Counted from the stretch's first letter, positions 1-12,438 are shown. The stretch is DNA of 48,738 nucleotides from Chthoniobacter flavus (GCA_945871065.1 CAMBUL010000010.1:1-48738), one strand, 5' to 3'. The notes: generated by a model not told the origin, from the letters alone. Translations and numbers: made by a program.

Positions 1-2361
1 TCCTTGCGGGCACGCGCTCTTTCCCGTTACTCCTCCACCGCCATCCGCTATGCCGAGTACTTGGTCAGCGAGGGCCAGTACGCCAAGGCGGAAGCCGTAG
101 CCCGCGAAGTTCTCGAGCCGCGCTACAACCCGGACTACCGGCCGGCTGCGGTCTTCCTCTCCCGACTCGAGCAACCCGATTACTTTAACAAAACGATCAC
201 CCCCGAATTTGCCGAGGACCGCACCAAAGTCGACGAACTGCTGCTTCAGGCCAATGGCTACTTCGATTCCGGTCGTTTTGACCTCGCGCAGAAGCGCTAC
301 CAACAAGTACTTGCGGTCGACAAGTACAACTCGGCGGCTTTCCGCGGCATGGAACAAGTCGAGTTGGGCAAGCAGCGCTACTACGATTCCGCCTACAACG
401 AAACCCGGTCGCGCATGCTTTGGCAGGTGGACAAAGCCTGGGAACGTCCCAAGCGCCGTTTCGTTGACGCGCGCTCCACCGACTCGTCCGCTTTGGCCGA
501 GGAGCGGCGGGGCACCGAACTCATGGTGGCCCGGCTCAACGGAATTCTCATTCCCAGTGTCGACTTCCGCGATGCGACCGTGCGCCAAGCGGTCGGTTTC
601 CTCCAACAGCGCAGCCGCGACCTCGACACGACCGAGGACGACCCCGAACGCCGCGGAATCAACATCGTCTTGAAATTGCCTCCCACTTCCGCCCCCGCAC
701 CCGACTCCCTAATGGTGGAGGGCGAAACCGCGGCCTCCGCAGGCGACAGCGCGGATAGCCGTATCACGCTCAACCTCAGCAATGTCCCCCTTTACGAAGC
801 CCTGCGCTACGTGGCCACTTTGGCCGGCCTGAAGGTGAAGGTGGAGCCCTTCGCCGTCTCGATTGTGCCTCTTTCGGAGCCGACGGACGCCCTCCAGCAG
901 CGGGAATTCAAAGTGCCACCAGGCTTTATCACCGGAGGCCCCTCGACGGAAGTCGAGCCCGCCGCGCAAGCCGGTGGCGACACCGGCATCGCCGGAGGGG
1001 GCGCCCGGCTCGCCGTACGCCAAGGCGCAAGAGACTTCCTTGAGGCACAAGGGGTGGAGTTTCCGCCCGGCGCCAGTGCTAACTTTAATCCAGGCAGCAG
1101 TCGCCTCGTCGTCCGCAATACGGCTCCTAATTTGGACCTGATCGAATCGCTGGTTGACGCCGCAATGGGCGAACAACCCACCCAAGTCGAAATCGAGGCC
1201 AAGTTTGTCGAGATCTCGCAGAACAATCTGAAAGAACTGGGATTCGATTGGGCCCTCGGCCCCTTTTCTCTCCCGGGCTCCGATGCCGTTTTTGGTAGCG
1301 GCGGCACCATCATTCCTCCAGGACAAGGATCACAATGGCCTTTTATCAACCCCGGCACCGGCGGAGTGGTCGGCGGTGACTCCATCACGAGCGGCCTGCG
1401 CAGCGGAAGCGGGACGGGGCCCGGCGACGGCCTTTCGGTCAACAGCCTCAATGCTCTTCTCGCGAAAAATTCTGGGGTTGGCAGTGGTGCCGCTCCGGGG
1501 TTCTTTGCCCTCTCCGGGGTCTTCACCAACCCGCAATTCCAGATGGTGATCCGCGCGCTTAACCAAAAGAAAGGCGTCGATCTCATGGCCGCCCCGAAGG
1601 TCACGACGAAGAGCGGACAAAAGGCAACCATCAGTATTGTCCGAGACTTCCCTTACCCTCAGGAGTTCGAACCGCCGCAGATCCCGCAGAGTACAGGGAG
1701 TGGAAACGTGTCGATCGGGGGCACAGCTCAAGAGCAAGACCCGGTGGTCACGCCGAGCTTTCCGACCGACTTCACCACCCGCCAACTCGGGGTCAGCTTG
1801 GAGGTTGAGCCGCAAATCGGACCGGATGGCTACACCATTGACCTTTCCCTTAGTCCCGAAGTTGTCGATTTCGACGGATTTATCAACTACGGCAGCCCGA
1901 TCCTGGCACCGCAGAGAAATATTGTCGGCGGCGCTGTGACAGCCGCGCTCAACCCGCTGGAGGTGCTCAGCGCCAACCAGTTCTTTACTCCGACTCTCCT
2001 GACCGAAAACATCATCAATCAGCCCATCTTCAGCGTAAGAAAAGTCACCACCAGTGTCAGCATCTGGGACGGCCAAACCGTGGCCCTCGGGGGTCTCATC
2101 CGCGAGGACGTGCAGAAGGTCAACGACAAGGTACCCGTGCTGGGAGATATTCCCTTGGCCGGAGCTTTGTTCCGCTCGGAAATCGACCAGAAAATCAAAC
2201 AAAACCTCATAGTTTTCGTCACCGCTCGGCTCATGGATGCCGCAGGCCAGCAATTGCGTCCGGAAGACGATACCGATCAAGAGGAAATCGTCGAACCCCT
2301 CGGACTGCCTGAGGATCTGCGCAAGCCCAGCATCACCGCTAAAGGCTTCCGGCAGAAATAA
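1..2361 (+). CDS. Type IV pilus/type II secretion-like secretin, 5'-truncated
   Basis: The frame is open from the first base, so the true start lies outside the window; a TTG at 4 is only the first possible start seen. Visible are an N-terminal repeat region with a TPR-like helix pair near residues 77-122, a charged linker, a possible short secretin N-domain-like segment around 255-300, a Gly/Ser-rich stretch near 420-500, and a C-terminal secretin domain from about residue 520. The C-terminal hallmark VPVLGDIPLAGALF near residue 711, preceded by VALGGLIRED, is the classic secretin gate/beta-barrel signature. Secretins form multimeric outer-membrane pores for pili or exported proteins. The TPR-plus-secretin layout resembles the Verrucomicrobia/Akkermansia Amuc_1098 group (from memory, not searched). 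Pilus partner genes, if linked, would lie upstream. The domain call is firm; the exact system is inferred. Confidence 0.88.
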   Translation, partial: SLRARALSRYSSTAIRYAEYLVSEGQYAKAEAVAREVLEPRYNPDYRPAAVFLSRLEQPDYFNKTITPEFAEDRTKVDELLLQANGYFDSGRFDLAQKRYQQVLAVDKYNSAAFRGMEQVELGKQRYYDSAYNETRSRMLWQVDKAWERPKRRFVDARSTDSSALAEERRGTELMVARLNGILIPSVDFRDATVRQAVGFLQQRSRDLDTTEDDPERRGINIVLKLPPTSAPAPDSLMVEGETAASAGDSADSRITLNLSNVPLYEALRYVATLAGLKVKVEPFAVSIVPLSEPTDALQQREFKVPPGFITGGPSTEVEPAAQAGGDTGIAGGGARLAVRQGARDFLEAQGVEFPPGASANFNPGSSRLVVRNTAPNLDLIESLVDAAMGEQPTQVEIEAKFVEISQNNLKELGFDWALGPFSLPGSDAVFGSGGTIIPPGQGSQWPFINPGTGGVVGGDSITSGLRSGSGTGPGDGLSVNSLNALLAKNSGVGSGAAPGFFALSGVFTNPQFQMVIRALNQKKGVDLMAAPKVTTKSGQKATISIVRDFPYPQEFEPPQIPQSTGSGNVSIGGTAQEQDPVVTPSFPTDFTTRQLGVSLEVEPQIGPDGYTIDLSLSPEVVDFDGFINYGSPILAPQRNIVGGAVTAALNPLEVLSANQFFTPTLLTENIINQPIFSVRKVTTSVSIWDGQTVALGGLIREDVQKVNDKVPVLGDIPLAGALFRSEIDQKIKQNLIVFVTARLMDAAGQQLRPEDDTDQEEIVEPLGLPEDLRKPSITAKGFRQK

Positions 2362-2412
2362 AGTGGCCCTGCGGGGTCTCCGTCTCCCACCGGTCTTTTC
2401 TCTCTCGCCTCT

Positions 2413-3009
2413 ATGTTGCTCGGAATTACTGGTGGGATAGCCACTGGAAAATCCACCTTAACCCGTCTTCTGGCCAAAGCCCATTCCTTCACCGTGTTCG
2501 ACGCCGACGCCTGCGTCCACGAAATGCTGCGCACCGATCGGGAGGTCCTTGCGAAAATTTATGGTGAATTCTCTCTGCCACGGACCGGAGGATTACTCCC
2601 CCTCGACCGCGCCGAATTACGCCGACTAATCTTCTCCGACTCCTCCGCGCGGCACCGGTTGGAAGCCATCATTCATCCCGTCGTCCGCCAACGCTGGATG
2701 GCATTGCGCGCCGAGTGCCTTGACCTCGGCCGGGACTTCCTCGCCGATATCCCCCTGCTCCTCGAAACCGGGGCCGCACCCGAATTCGACGCTCTGGTCG
2801 TTGTGGCGGCCGCACCCCGCACTCAACGAGCGAGGCTGGCCGCCAGGGGGCTCGAAGCGGCCATGGTTGAGGCCATGCTTGCCAGCCAGTGGCCGATCGG
2901 GCAAAAGATAGTGGAGGCCGATCACGTAATTTGGAACGATGGATCTTTGGCCGGACTTGAGCGGCAAGCCTCCTTGCTCCTCGAATACCTATTTTCCCGC
3001 GCGGCATGA
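2413..3009 (+). CDS. coaE: Dephospho-CoA kinase
   Basis: This enzyme catalyses the last step of coenzyme A synthesis, ATP-dependent phosphorylation of the 3'-hydroxyl of dephospho-CoA in the cytoplasm. The 198-residue protein has the family P-loop GGIATGKST at residues 7-15, the FDADACVHEML segment (family DAD...H motif) and the DIPLLLETG motif in the CoA-binding region. Length is normal for the family (about 200). The ATG at 2413 is the first in frame, 51 nt after the secretin stop, with no convincing Shine-Dalgarno sequence. Its stop overlaps the rho start in an ATGA, suggesting translational coupling. No anomalies were seen. Confidence 0.95.
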   Translation: MLLGITGGIATGKSTLTRLLAKAHSFTVFDADACVHEMLRTDREVLAKIYGEFSLPRTGGLLPLDRAELRRLIFSDSSARHRLEAIIHPVVRQRWMALRAECLDLGRDFLADIPLLLETGAAPEFDALVVVAAAPRTQRARLAARGLEAAMVEAMLASQWPIGQKIVEADHVIWNDGSLAGLERQASLLLEYLFSRAA

Positions 3010-4340
3010 GCATTTCCCGTCAAAAGCAAAGCATTCCCCGCACTGATATCTCTCGCTTTCCGACGGATGCCATCTCCGTGGCTGGAGCGCAGCTCCGCCT
3101 TTCCCATCTCCAGTCCCTGCCCCATATTGCCCTGGCTGAGTTGATCGCACGCTACGGGCTACGTCTACGCCCCGACGGCACCCGACGACACCTCGTGTCG
3201 GACCTCTGCCGCTTTTTGCTCTCCGCCGGTGCAGTCATCGAGGCGGAAGGCCTGATCGAGGACGTGGGAGACCATGCCATGATCCGTTGGCCTTGCCACA
3301 ACATGGCCGAAGGTCCCGACGACCTCTTTGTCTCCATCGGTCTGGTCCGCGATTTCCACCTGCAAACCGGCCTGCAAGTGACCTGCACTTTGCGTGCCCC
3401 CCACGAGAGGGATCGTTATTGCGGAGTGGAGCAAATTTCCTCCATCGAGGGAATTCCGGCGGCCGAATGGCAGTCGCCGGCTCCGTTTGACAAACTGACC
3501 CCGCTTTTCCCGCAGGAACGCATCCTGCTCGAGTCGACCAAAGAACCGACCCTGAGCACGCGCGCGGTCGATCTCATCGCGCCACTCGGCAAAGGGCAAC
3601 GGGCCCTCATCGTAGCTCCGCCCCGCACCGGCAAGACCATCCTGATGAAGCACATCGCCCAGGCGATTCGCTCCACTTCGCCCGAGGTCCGGCTCATGCT
3701 TCTTCTGGTCGACGAGCGCCCGGAAGAAGTCACCGATCTGCGGCGCTCGATTGAGGCCGACATCTACAGTTCCACCTTCGACGAGTCGCCCCTCCGGCAT
3801 ACGCAGCTGGCGGAATTCGTCATCGAACGGGCCAAGCGTCTGGTCGAACTCGGCCAAGATGTGGTCATCCTGCTCGACAGCATCACCCGTCTGGCCCGTG
3901 GCTACAACAACCTCCAGCCCGGGAAAGGCCGCATCATGTCGGGTGGCGTCGACGCCCAGGCTCTGATGAAACCTAAGCGGTTTTTCGGCGCGGCGCGCAA
4001 CACAGAAGAGGGCGGCAGCCTCACCATTGTCGCCACCGCCCTGGTCGAAACGCAGAGCCGCATGGACGACCTGATTTTCGAGGAGTTCAAAGGCACGGGC
4101 AACATGGAGATCCACCTCGACCGCACCATCGCCGACCAGCGCGTCTTCCCCGCGATCCACGTGACCAAGTCGGCGACCCGGCGGGAGGAGAATCTTTACC
4201 ATCCGGACGAGTTATCGCGCATCATCGTGCTGCGCAAACAACTCAATGAATTGCCCGCCGTGGAGGCCATGGAGACCTTGGTGCGGAATCTTCACCGCAC
4301 CAAAACCAATGCCGAATTGCTTCTACGCGGACTGCAGTGA
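3006..4340 (+). CDS. rho: Transcription termination factor Rho
   Basis: Rho is the hexameric RNA-dependent ATPase helicase that ends transcription. The protein is 444 residues (E. coli 419). Conserved elements include Walker A APPRTGKT (Lys210), the [10 protein letters not shown] segment, the Q-loop region [11 protein letters not shown], the R-loop region [20 protein letters not shown] and [13 protein letters not shown]. The N-terminal RNA-binding domain is recognisable (GPDDLFVS and a RTG-like turn, QTG), but the RNP1 motif DGFGFLR of the primary RNA site is replaced by GDHAMIRWP at residues 88-96 (see findings). The start ATG overlaps the coaE stop. The gene is followed four bases later by rnc, so coaE-rho-rnc looks like one operon. 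It could be the only Rho or a divergent paralogue; the window cannot tell. Confidence 0.95.
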   Translation: MSISRQKQSIPRTDISRFPTDAISVAGAQLRLSHLQSLPHIALAELIARYGLRLRPDGTRRHLVSDLCRFLLSAGAVIEAEGLIEDVGDHAMIRWPCHNMAEGPDDLFVSIGLVRDFHLQTGLQVTCTLRAPHERDRYCGVEQISSIEGIPAAEWQSPAPFDKLTPLFPQERILLESTKEPTLSTRAVDLIAPLGKGQRALIVAPPRTGKTILMKHIAQAIRSTSPEVRLMLLLVDERPEEVTDLRRSIEADIYSSTFDESPLRHTQLAEFVIERAKRLVELGQDVVILLDSITRLARGYNNLQPGKGRIMSGGVDAQALMKPKRFFGAARNTEEGGSLTIVATALVETQSRMDDLIFEEFKGTGNMEIHLDRTIADQRVFPAIHVTKSATRREENLYHPDELSRIIVLRKQLNELPAVEAMETLVRNLHRTKTNAELLLRGLQ

Positions 4341-4344
4341 ACCC

Positions 4345-5079
4345 ATGGAACCCGACTCACCCGCCACCGACCTCACTCCCGCGCAACTGGCCGCCCATAT
4401 GAACCCGCTCGAGCGGCACATCGGCTACAAGTTCCGCAACTCGCTCCTCCTCGCCGAAGCCCTGACCCATCCGAGCCTCTCGTTCGAGCGCAAAACATTC
4501 CACTTTGACAATCAGCGGCTGGAATTTCTCGGCGATGCCGTGCTCCAGCTGGTGGTCACCCAGCACCTCTACCGATTGTTTCCGACCTTCAGCGAGGGAC
4601 AGTTAACCAAGCTCCGCTCGCGGCTGGTCTCGCGCGACGGGCTGAAGAAGCACGCGCTCACCCTCGGCCTCGGCCACTACCTCATGCTCGGTCGCGGCGA
4701 GGAAGCCAGCCATGGCCGCGAACGGGCGTCCACCTTGGCTGATGCCTTTGAAGGCCTGGTCGGCGCCATGTATCTCGACAGTGATCTTGAAACCGTGCGC
4801 CGCTTTCTCCTCCGGGTCGCGAGCGAAGACCTCGCCGCATTGGCCCGCGAGCCGGCCGAACACAATCCCAAGGGCGAACTGCAGGAAATCCTCCAGTCCA
4901 TCTCCCCACAAAGCCCCGCTTACGAGGTGGTCTCCGAAACCGGACCGGACCACCTCAAAGCCTTCATCTGCCGGGTGCTTTGGGAGGACAAGGATCTGGG
5001 ACGTGGCTCCGGGCAAAGCAAAAAGCAGGCAGAAATCAATGCGGCTTCCGACGCCCTGGAGCAAAGGCTCTGGGAATAA
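4345..5079 (+). CDS. rnc: Ribonuclease III
   Basis: RNase III cleaves double-stranded RNA during rRNA and mRNA processing. The 244-residue product has the family signature NQRLEFLGD at residues 56-64, the second acidic cluster DAFEGLVGAMYLD, and a C-terminal double-stranded RNA-binding domain beginning at NPKGELQEIL and ending in KKQAEINAASDALEQ. I chose the ATG at 4345, four bases after the rho stop; an internal ATG at 4399 (MNPLERHIGYKF) would also leave the catalytic domain complete. The reading frame extends further upstream inside rho, but that part looks like shadow coding. Gene and function are secure; the start is moderately sure. Confidence 0.94.
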   Translation: MEPDSPATDLTPAQLAAHMNPLERHIGYKFRNSLLLAEALTHPSLSFERKTFHFDNQRLEFLGDAVLQLVVTQHLYRLFPTFSEGQLTKLRSRLVSRDGLKKHALTLGLGHYLMLGRGEEASHGRERASTLADAFEGLVGAMYLDSDLETVRRFLLRVASEDLAALAREPAEHNPKGELQEILQSISPQSPAYEVVSETGPDHLKAFICRVLWEDKDLGRGSGQSKKQAEINAASDALEQRLWE

Positions 5080-5111
5080 CGGCCCTCATTCTCCGGTCAC
5101 CGCCGAGTTCG

Positions 5112-8342
<3,231 letters not shown>

Positions 8343-8452
8343 AACTTAAGCGGCCTCCTTGTCTAATCGGCCGAAGCGTCCGGTGCAATCCGCCGGTTCG
8401 GTCTGGCACTTGATCCTTGCCGCCGAAGGCCCCGGTCCCGACACTGGAACGT

Positions 8453-8695
8453 ATGGTGGAACTGCAAGTCTATGCCGTCGGCGTTCGTGCTCCCGACAAG
8501 CTGATGGGCTTGGATTTGGAACTGGGTGCCATCCCCGGGGTGCGTTACAAGGCGGACACTCTGCATGACATGATTTTTCTCGAATCCGACGGCCCCATTT
8601 CTCTGGAAGAAATCCGCAGTATTTTCAACAAGCTCGACCTCCAAGCGCGGTTCGTCGGGCCGATCCAGCCGGCCGCCCAAGTGGCTCGTCTCTAG
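8453..8695 (+). CDS. Small unknown protein leading the mla-like operon
   Basis: I do not recognise this 80-residue protein. The chosen ATG (8453) gives MVELQVYAVGVRAPD; an in-frame TTG at 8417 would add 12 residues that look non-native. The pattern of hydrophobic strands and helices (VELQVYAVGV, a helix, GVRYKADTLHDMIFLES, SLEEIRSIFNKL, ARFVGPIQP) suggests a beta-alpha-beta-beta-alpha-beta ferredoxin-like fold as in HMA or ACT domains, but there is no CxxC metal motif. It ends 14 nt before the MlaE-like gene on the same strand, so it is probably cotranscribed with the lipid-transport genes. Function is unknown; the fold is inferred. Confidence 0.7.
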   Translation: MVELQVYAVGVRAPDKLMGLDLELGAIPGVRYKADTLHDMIFLESDGPISLEEIRSIFNKLDLQARFVGPIQPAAQVARL

Positions 8696-8709
8696 CCCGT
8701 TTTCTCGCC

Positions 8710-9498
8710 ATGGCGCCTGCCCGCTACGTCGGAGACCTCATTTTCTCCTTCGCCCGTTACCTTGGCGACCTTGCCTTGCTCGCCGGGGAGACCATGCGCG
8801 GTATCTTCCACGGCGAGGTGCGGCCGCAGTTGGTCGTCCAACAAATCTACGAGGTGGGGTTCCGCTCGCAGTTGGTCGTGCTCATCACGGGTGCGTTCAC
8901 CGGTGCGGTCTTCGCCACACAGACCTACTTCCAGTTCCACCGCCTGCAAATGGATACCGCGGTGGGCCCGGTGGTTAGCGTTTCGATGTTCCGCGAGCTG
9001 GGCCCCGTGCTCTGCGGCCTCATGGTCGCCGGTCGGGTGGGTGCCGCGATGTCCGCCGAACTTGGCACGATGAAAGTGACCGAGCAACTCGATGCCCTCC
9101 GTGCTCTGGCCGTTCACCCCGTGGACTACCTCGTCGTTCCACGTTTTCTCGCCATGCTCGTTTCCATGCCGCTCCTCGTGGCCGAGTGCATCGGCGTCGG
9201 CATCCTTGCCGCCTACCTCTTGACCACGCAGATCCTCGGGGTCTCCGAGACTTATTACGTGCACAACATGCTCCACTTCACCGGTGGTCGCGACGTGGCC
9301 ATGGGGCTGATCAAAGGGATGGTCTTTGGCGTGGTTATTGTTTTTGTCAGCTGCCACCAGGGACTCAATGCCCGCGAGGGGGCGGTTGGTGTCGGCCGCG
9401 CCACCACCGAGGCTGTGGTCATCGGTTCACTCTTCATTTTGGTCGTGAATTTTTTCCTCACCATGACCCTCAACATTTTCTTCCCCGCCGGCAAATGA
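8710..9498 (+). CDS. mlaE: MlaE-family lipid ABC transporter permease
   Basis: This is the inner-membrane permease of a phospholipid-transport (Mla/MCE) ABC system. The 262-residue protein has the MlaE family core: FTGAVFATQTYFQF, FRELGPVLCGLMVAGRVGAAMSAE and TEQLDALRALAVHPVDYLVVPR, followed by several membrane segments and the C-terminal region NAREGAVGVGRATTEAVV. The ATG at 8710 starts MAPARYVGD. Its stop overlaps the start of the ATPase gene in an ATGA. In context (ATPase and MCE-domain protein follow) it forms the core MlaFED unit; no MlaB or MlaC homologue is present here. The symbol is by homology to the E. coli system. Confidence 0.92.
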   Translation: MAPARYVGDLIFSFARYLGDLALLAGETMRGIFHGEVRPQLVVQQIYEVGFRSQLVVLITGAFTGAVFATQTYFQFHRLQMDTAVGPVVSVSMFRELGPVLCGLMVAGRVGAAMSAELGTMKVTEQLDALRALAVHPVDYLVVPRFLAMLVSMPLLVAECIGVGILAAYLLTTQILGVSETYYVHNMLHFTGGRDVAMGLIKGMVFGVVIVFVSCHQGLNAREGAVGVGRATTEAVVIGSLFILVVNFFLTMTLNIFFPAGK

Positions 9499-10259
9499 CC
9501 GAGCACGCCCACCCCAGCGAGGTCATTACGGTCGACAACCTTGTCCAGACGATCGGCGGTCAGGAAATCCTGCGCGGCTTCAGTCTCAAAGTTTACCAAG
9601 GAGAAACCCTGGTTCTCCTCGGCCGCAGCGGCGGGGGAAAAAGTGTGTTCTTGCGCCATCTGATCGGACTGATGCAGCCCGTTTCCGGCACCGTGACGGT
9701 CGGCCAAGAAGTCATTTCCGGCCTGCAAGAGCGCGAGTTGGCCAAGGTCCGGCGGTCGATGGGCATGCTTTTCCAGAATGGCGCGCTCTTTGATTCCTTG
9801 ACTGTCGCGGACAACGTGGCCTTTCCCTTGCGGGAGCGCGGCGAAACGGACGAGACAATCGTGACTGCCAAGGTGGAAGAGGCGCTACAAATGGTCGACC
9901 TCGCCGGGCATGAGGCCAAGATGCCGGTCAACCTCAGCGGCGGGATGCGCAAGCGGGTCGCTTTGGCCCGCGCCCTGGTCAACCAGCCACGCTGTATGCT
10001 CTACGACGAGCCCACGGCAGGTCTGGATCCCATCGTGGCCGACAGCATTGATCTGCTCATCCGGCGGCTGCAGAGAAAACTCGGGGTGACCTCCATTGTG
10101 GTCACCCACGACATGAAAAGCACTTTCACCATCGCCGACCACGTCGCCCTGCTCCACGAGGGGCGTTGCTACTTCTACGGAACCTGCGACCAATTGCGCG
10201 CCTCGACGGATCCCGTGATTCGTGATTTTGTAGAAGGCCGGTCGCACGATGAGCCCTGA
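9495..10259 (+). CDS. mlaF: MlaF-family ABC transporter ATP-binding protein
   Basis: This ATPase powers the MlaE-type lipid permease. The 254-residue protein has Walker A GRSGGGKS at 43-50, ABC signature LSGGMRKR near 147, Walker B CMLYDEPTAGLDP around 167-179 and a switch His in VVTHDMKS. The signature LSGGM with RKR is typical of the MlaF/TTG2A group rather than nutrient importers. The start is the ATG at 9495, which overlaps the permease stop; the frame stays open upstream, but that part is antiparallel shadow of mlaE. Five bases separate its stop from the next gene, so it is tightly operonic. Confidence 0.94.
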   Translation: MTEHAHPSEVITVDNLVQTIGGQEILRGFSLKVYQGETLVLLGRSGGGKSVFLRHLIGLMQPVSGTVTVGQEVISGLQERELAKVRRSMGMLFQNGALFDSLTVADNVAFPLRERGETDETIVTAKVEEALQMVDLAGHEAKMPVNLSGGMRKRVALARALVNQPRCMLYDEPTAGLDPIVADSIDLLIRRLQRKLGVTSIVVTHDMKSTFTIADHVALLHEGRCYFYGTCDQLRASTDPVIRDFVEGRSHDEP

Positions 10260-10264
10260 ACACT

Positions 10265-11056
10265 ATGTATAATCGCGATTCCCGCATCGAAACCAAGGTC
10301 GGCTTTTTCGTCATTGCCGGCCTCGCCGTGGTGGCCTTTCTTGTTGTCTACTTCGGACGGCTCGGCCAGGGCTTGGAAAAATTCTATGACCTGCAGGTTG
10401 ATTTCCCCAACGCCAGCGGCCTGCTCGCCGGGGCCGACCTTCTTCTCGGGGGCGCCCGCATTGGGTACGTGGGCCGCGATCCGCGCGTTTTACCGGCCAT
10501 GCAGGGAGTTGCGGTGGAACTGAAAGTGCGGGAGGAGGTAATACTTCCCTCCGCCTCCAAATTCATCATCGGGAGCTCTGGGTTGCTCGGGAACCGCTTC
10601 GTTGACGTTATTGTCCCGCCGGATGCCGACCTCGGGCAGCGATTGGAGCCAGGGTCGACCGTCGAGGGCCAACGGGAGACCGGCATCGAGGATCTCACCC
10701 GGGACAGTGCCGCTTTGATGGCCGACGTCCGCAAGGCAGTGGCCACGGTCAACACCACACTCGAGCGATTGGACAAGACCGCATTGAGCGAAGAATCGCT
10801 CCAAGATCTCCGGCAGACCCTGGCCAATCTGAAAAAGGGCAGCGAGGGCTTTGCCAATATCGACCAGACGAGCAAAGACCTTCAGGCTGCCGCGGCCGAT
10901 GCACGCCGGCTCATGGCCTCGGCCCGCAGCGGATCGGGCCCCCTACCCATGATGCTCAACGATCAACAGGCCGCGACCGACCTCAAAGCACTCATCGCCA
11001 ACCTGCGCCGGAACGGGGTGCTCTGGTACAAGGATTCACAAAAACCCACCCGCTGA
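10265..11056 (+). CDS. mlaD: MlaD-family MCE-domain substrate-binding protein
   Basis: This is the MCE protein that docks to the MlaFE complex and channels lipids through the periplasm. The 263-residue product has a short cytoplasmic start (MYNRDSRIETKVG), one membrane anchor (about residues 13-32, FFVIAGLAVVAFLVVYF) and an MCE domain from about 40 to 120 (FPNASGLLAGADLLLGGARIGYV, SSGLLGNRFVDVIV). A helical C-terminal part (about 145-250) resembles the coiled or tunnel-forming extension of MCE proteins. It ends the operon; its TGA directly abuts the folA stop on the other strand (TGATCA), so the two transcription units converge with no spacer. Confidence 0.92.
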   Translation: MYNRDSRIETKVGFFVIAGLAVVAFLVVYFGRLGQGLEKFYDLQVDFPNASGLLAGADLLLGGARIGYVGRDPRVLPAMQGVAVELKVREEVILPSASKFIIGSSGLLGNRFVDVIVPPDADLGQRLEPGSTVEGQRETGIEDLTRDSAALMADVRKAVATVNTTLERLDKTALSEESLQDLRQTLANLKKGSEGFANIDQTSKDLQAAAADARRLMASARSGSGPLPMMLNDQQAATDLKALIANLRRNGVLWYKDSQKPTR

Positions 11057-11554
11057 TCAGGGCGGCGCTTCCAATCTCGTGCGCGGCAGTTCGCGCACCT
11101 CGTCATTGACCAAGTGGACGATGCGCATCTCCGGGGTCTCGCGCAGCTGGGAGGAAAATCGGAAGACATCCTCGAAGACCGGCATCCGGCGGTCACCGTC
11201 TACCTCGCGCCGCACCTCGGTCAAATAAAGATCCCGGCAATACGGCAAGGCCGCGCGGTAAATTTCGGCCCCGCCAACCACGAAGACTTCGCTGTCGCCG
11301 GACGCTTGCCGCAATTGGCTCAAATCCCGAATGACTGCCACCCCGGGAATCTGCCAACCCTCCCGCCGACTCAAGACAATGGTCTGGCGCCCGGGGAGCG
11401 GCCGTCCGATCGATTCGTAGGTTACCCTCCCCATAAGCAGGGTGCCCCCCATGGTCAATTCCTTGAACCAACGCAGGTCTTCCGGAAGATGCCACGGAAT
11501 GCGTCCGGCATGACCAATGACCCGGTTCACGGCCATGGCCGCCACGGCGATCAT
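11057..11554 (-). CDS. folA: Dihydrofolate reductase
   Basis: FolA reduces dihydrofolate to tetrahydrofolate with NADPH, regenerating the cofactor consumed by ThyA. The 165-residue protein starts [14 protein letters not shown] and has the active-site stretch [13 protein letters not shown] (substrate-binding Trp and acidic Asp), [18 protein letters not shown] (NADPH-binding) and [14 protein letters not shown]. The ATG at 11554 overlaps the thyA TGA (ATGA on the minus strand), a strong reason for this start; the frame extends upstream within thyA, but only as shadow. This thyA-folA order is a common folate-cycle operon. It converges with mlaD. Confidence 0.96.
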   Translation of the reverse strand: MIAVAAMAVNRVIGHAGRIPWHLPEDLRWFKELTMGGTLLMGRVTYESIGRPLPGRQTIVLSRREGWQIPGVAVIRDLSQLRQASGDSEVFVVGGAEIYRAALPYCRDLYLTEVRREVDGDRRMPVFEDVFRFSSQLRETPEMRIVHLVNDEVRELPRTRLEAPP

Positions 11555-12345
11555 ACGGCGACCGGCGCCTTGATTGCCGGATGCGGGTCGTAGCCTTCGA
11601 GGAGGAAATCTTCGTAGACAAACTCGTCCAACTCGCGCCTCTCCGGGGCGAGTTTCATCCGCGGCAAGGGCCGCGGCGCTCGCGCCAGTTGCTCCCGCGC
11701 CTGATCGAGATGATTGGTGTAAAGATGCAGGTCTCCGAAGGTGTGGATAAACTCTGCGGCCCGCAAACCGCAGACCTGCGCCACCATCATGGTGAGCAGC
11801 GCATAGGAAGCGATATTGAACGGCACACCGAGAAAAAGGTCCGCGCTGCGCTGGTAAAGTTGGCAGCGCAAGTCGCCTTGATCGACGTGAAATTGGAAAA
11901 GGAGATGGCACGGCGGCAGTGCCATCTGCCCGATCTCCGCCGGGTTCCAAGCCGAGACCATGATGCGCCGGCTGTCGGGCTGGGTGCGGATCAGGTGCAC
12001 CGCTTCGGCCACTTGGTCGACGGTCTGGCCGTCCGGGCCGCGCCAAGTCCTCCATTGCGCTCCGTAGACCGGGCCGAGGTCGCCGTTGGCGTCCGCCCAC
12101 TCCTCCCAAATGGTCACGCCGTTCCGCCGCAGATAGTCGACATTGGTCTCCCCACGGAGGAACCAGAGCAACTCGTGGATGATCGACCTCAGGTGGACTT
12201 TTTTTGTGGTGACGAGAGGAAACCCTTCCCGCAGGTCGAAGCGCGCTTGGGCACCGAAAACTCCAAGGGTACCGGTGCCGGTCCGGTCATGGCGCGGACT
12301 CCCCTGCTCGAGGACCATTTTGAGAAGGCGATGGTATTCTTGCAC
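11551..12345 (-). CDS. thyA: Thymidylate synthase
   Basis: ThyA methylates dUMP to dTMP using methylene-tetrahydrofolate. The 264-residue protein matches the E. coli-type enzyme in length and motifs: [11 protein letters not shown] near the start, [12 protein letters not shown], the catalytic cysteine in [13 protein letters not shown] (Cys146, same number as in E. coli), and the dUMP-binding run [20 protein letters not shown]. The ATG at 12345 begins [15 protein letters not shown]. It is translationally coupled to folA through a 4-nt overlap. The divergent gene upstream is the MBL-fold hydrolase; the 93-nt gap between them contains a 12-bp inverted repeat. Confidence 0.97.
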   Translation of the reverse strand: MQEYHRLLKMVLEQGSPRHDRTGTGTLGVFGAQARFDLREGFPLVTTKKVHLRSIIHELLWFLRGETNVDYLRRNGVTIWEEWADANGDLGPVYGAQWRTWRGPDGQTVDQVAEAVHLIRTQPDSRRIMVSAWNPAEIGQMALPPCHLLFQFHVDQGDLRCQLYQRSADLFLGVPFNIASYALLTMMVAQVCGLRAAEFIHTFGDLHLYTNHLDQAREQLARAPRPLPRMKLAPERRELDEFVYEDFLLEGYDPHPAIKAPVAV

Positions 12346-12367
12346 GCCCGCTTTTTAGCTCAGGAGC

Positions 12368-12403
12368 AACCGCTTTGGCCATGACCGAAACGCCGAAGCG
12401 GTT
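12368..12403. promoter_or_regulatory. 12-bp inverted repeat in the thyA/MBL divergent intergenic region
   Basis: AACCGCTTTGGC at 12368-12379 pairs with GCCGAAGCGGTT at 12392-12403, with one mismatch that is a G-U wobble in RNA; the loop is 12 nt. It lies between two divergently transcribed genes, where an operator or a 5'-UTR hairpin would be expected. No U-tract follows, so it is unlikely to be an intrinsic terminator. Function is inferred only from position. Confidence 0.35.
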
Positions 12404-12438
12404 TGCCCCAGCCCGACTGTGTCGTTAGCCTGCGCAGC

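Noticed and set aside
8406-8420. A sigma54-like TGGCAC...TTGC box upstream of the small gene at 8453
   Set aside because: The spacing between the GG and GC elements is two bases too long for a -24/-12 promoter.
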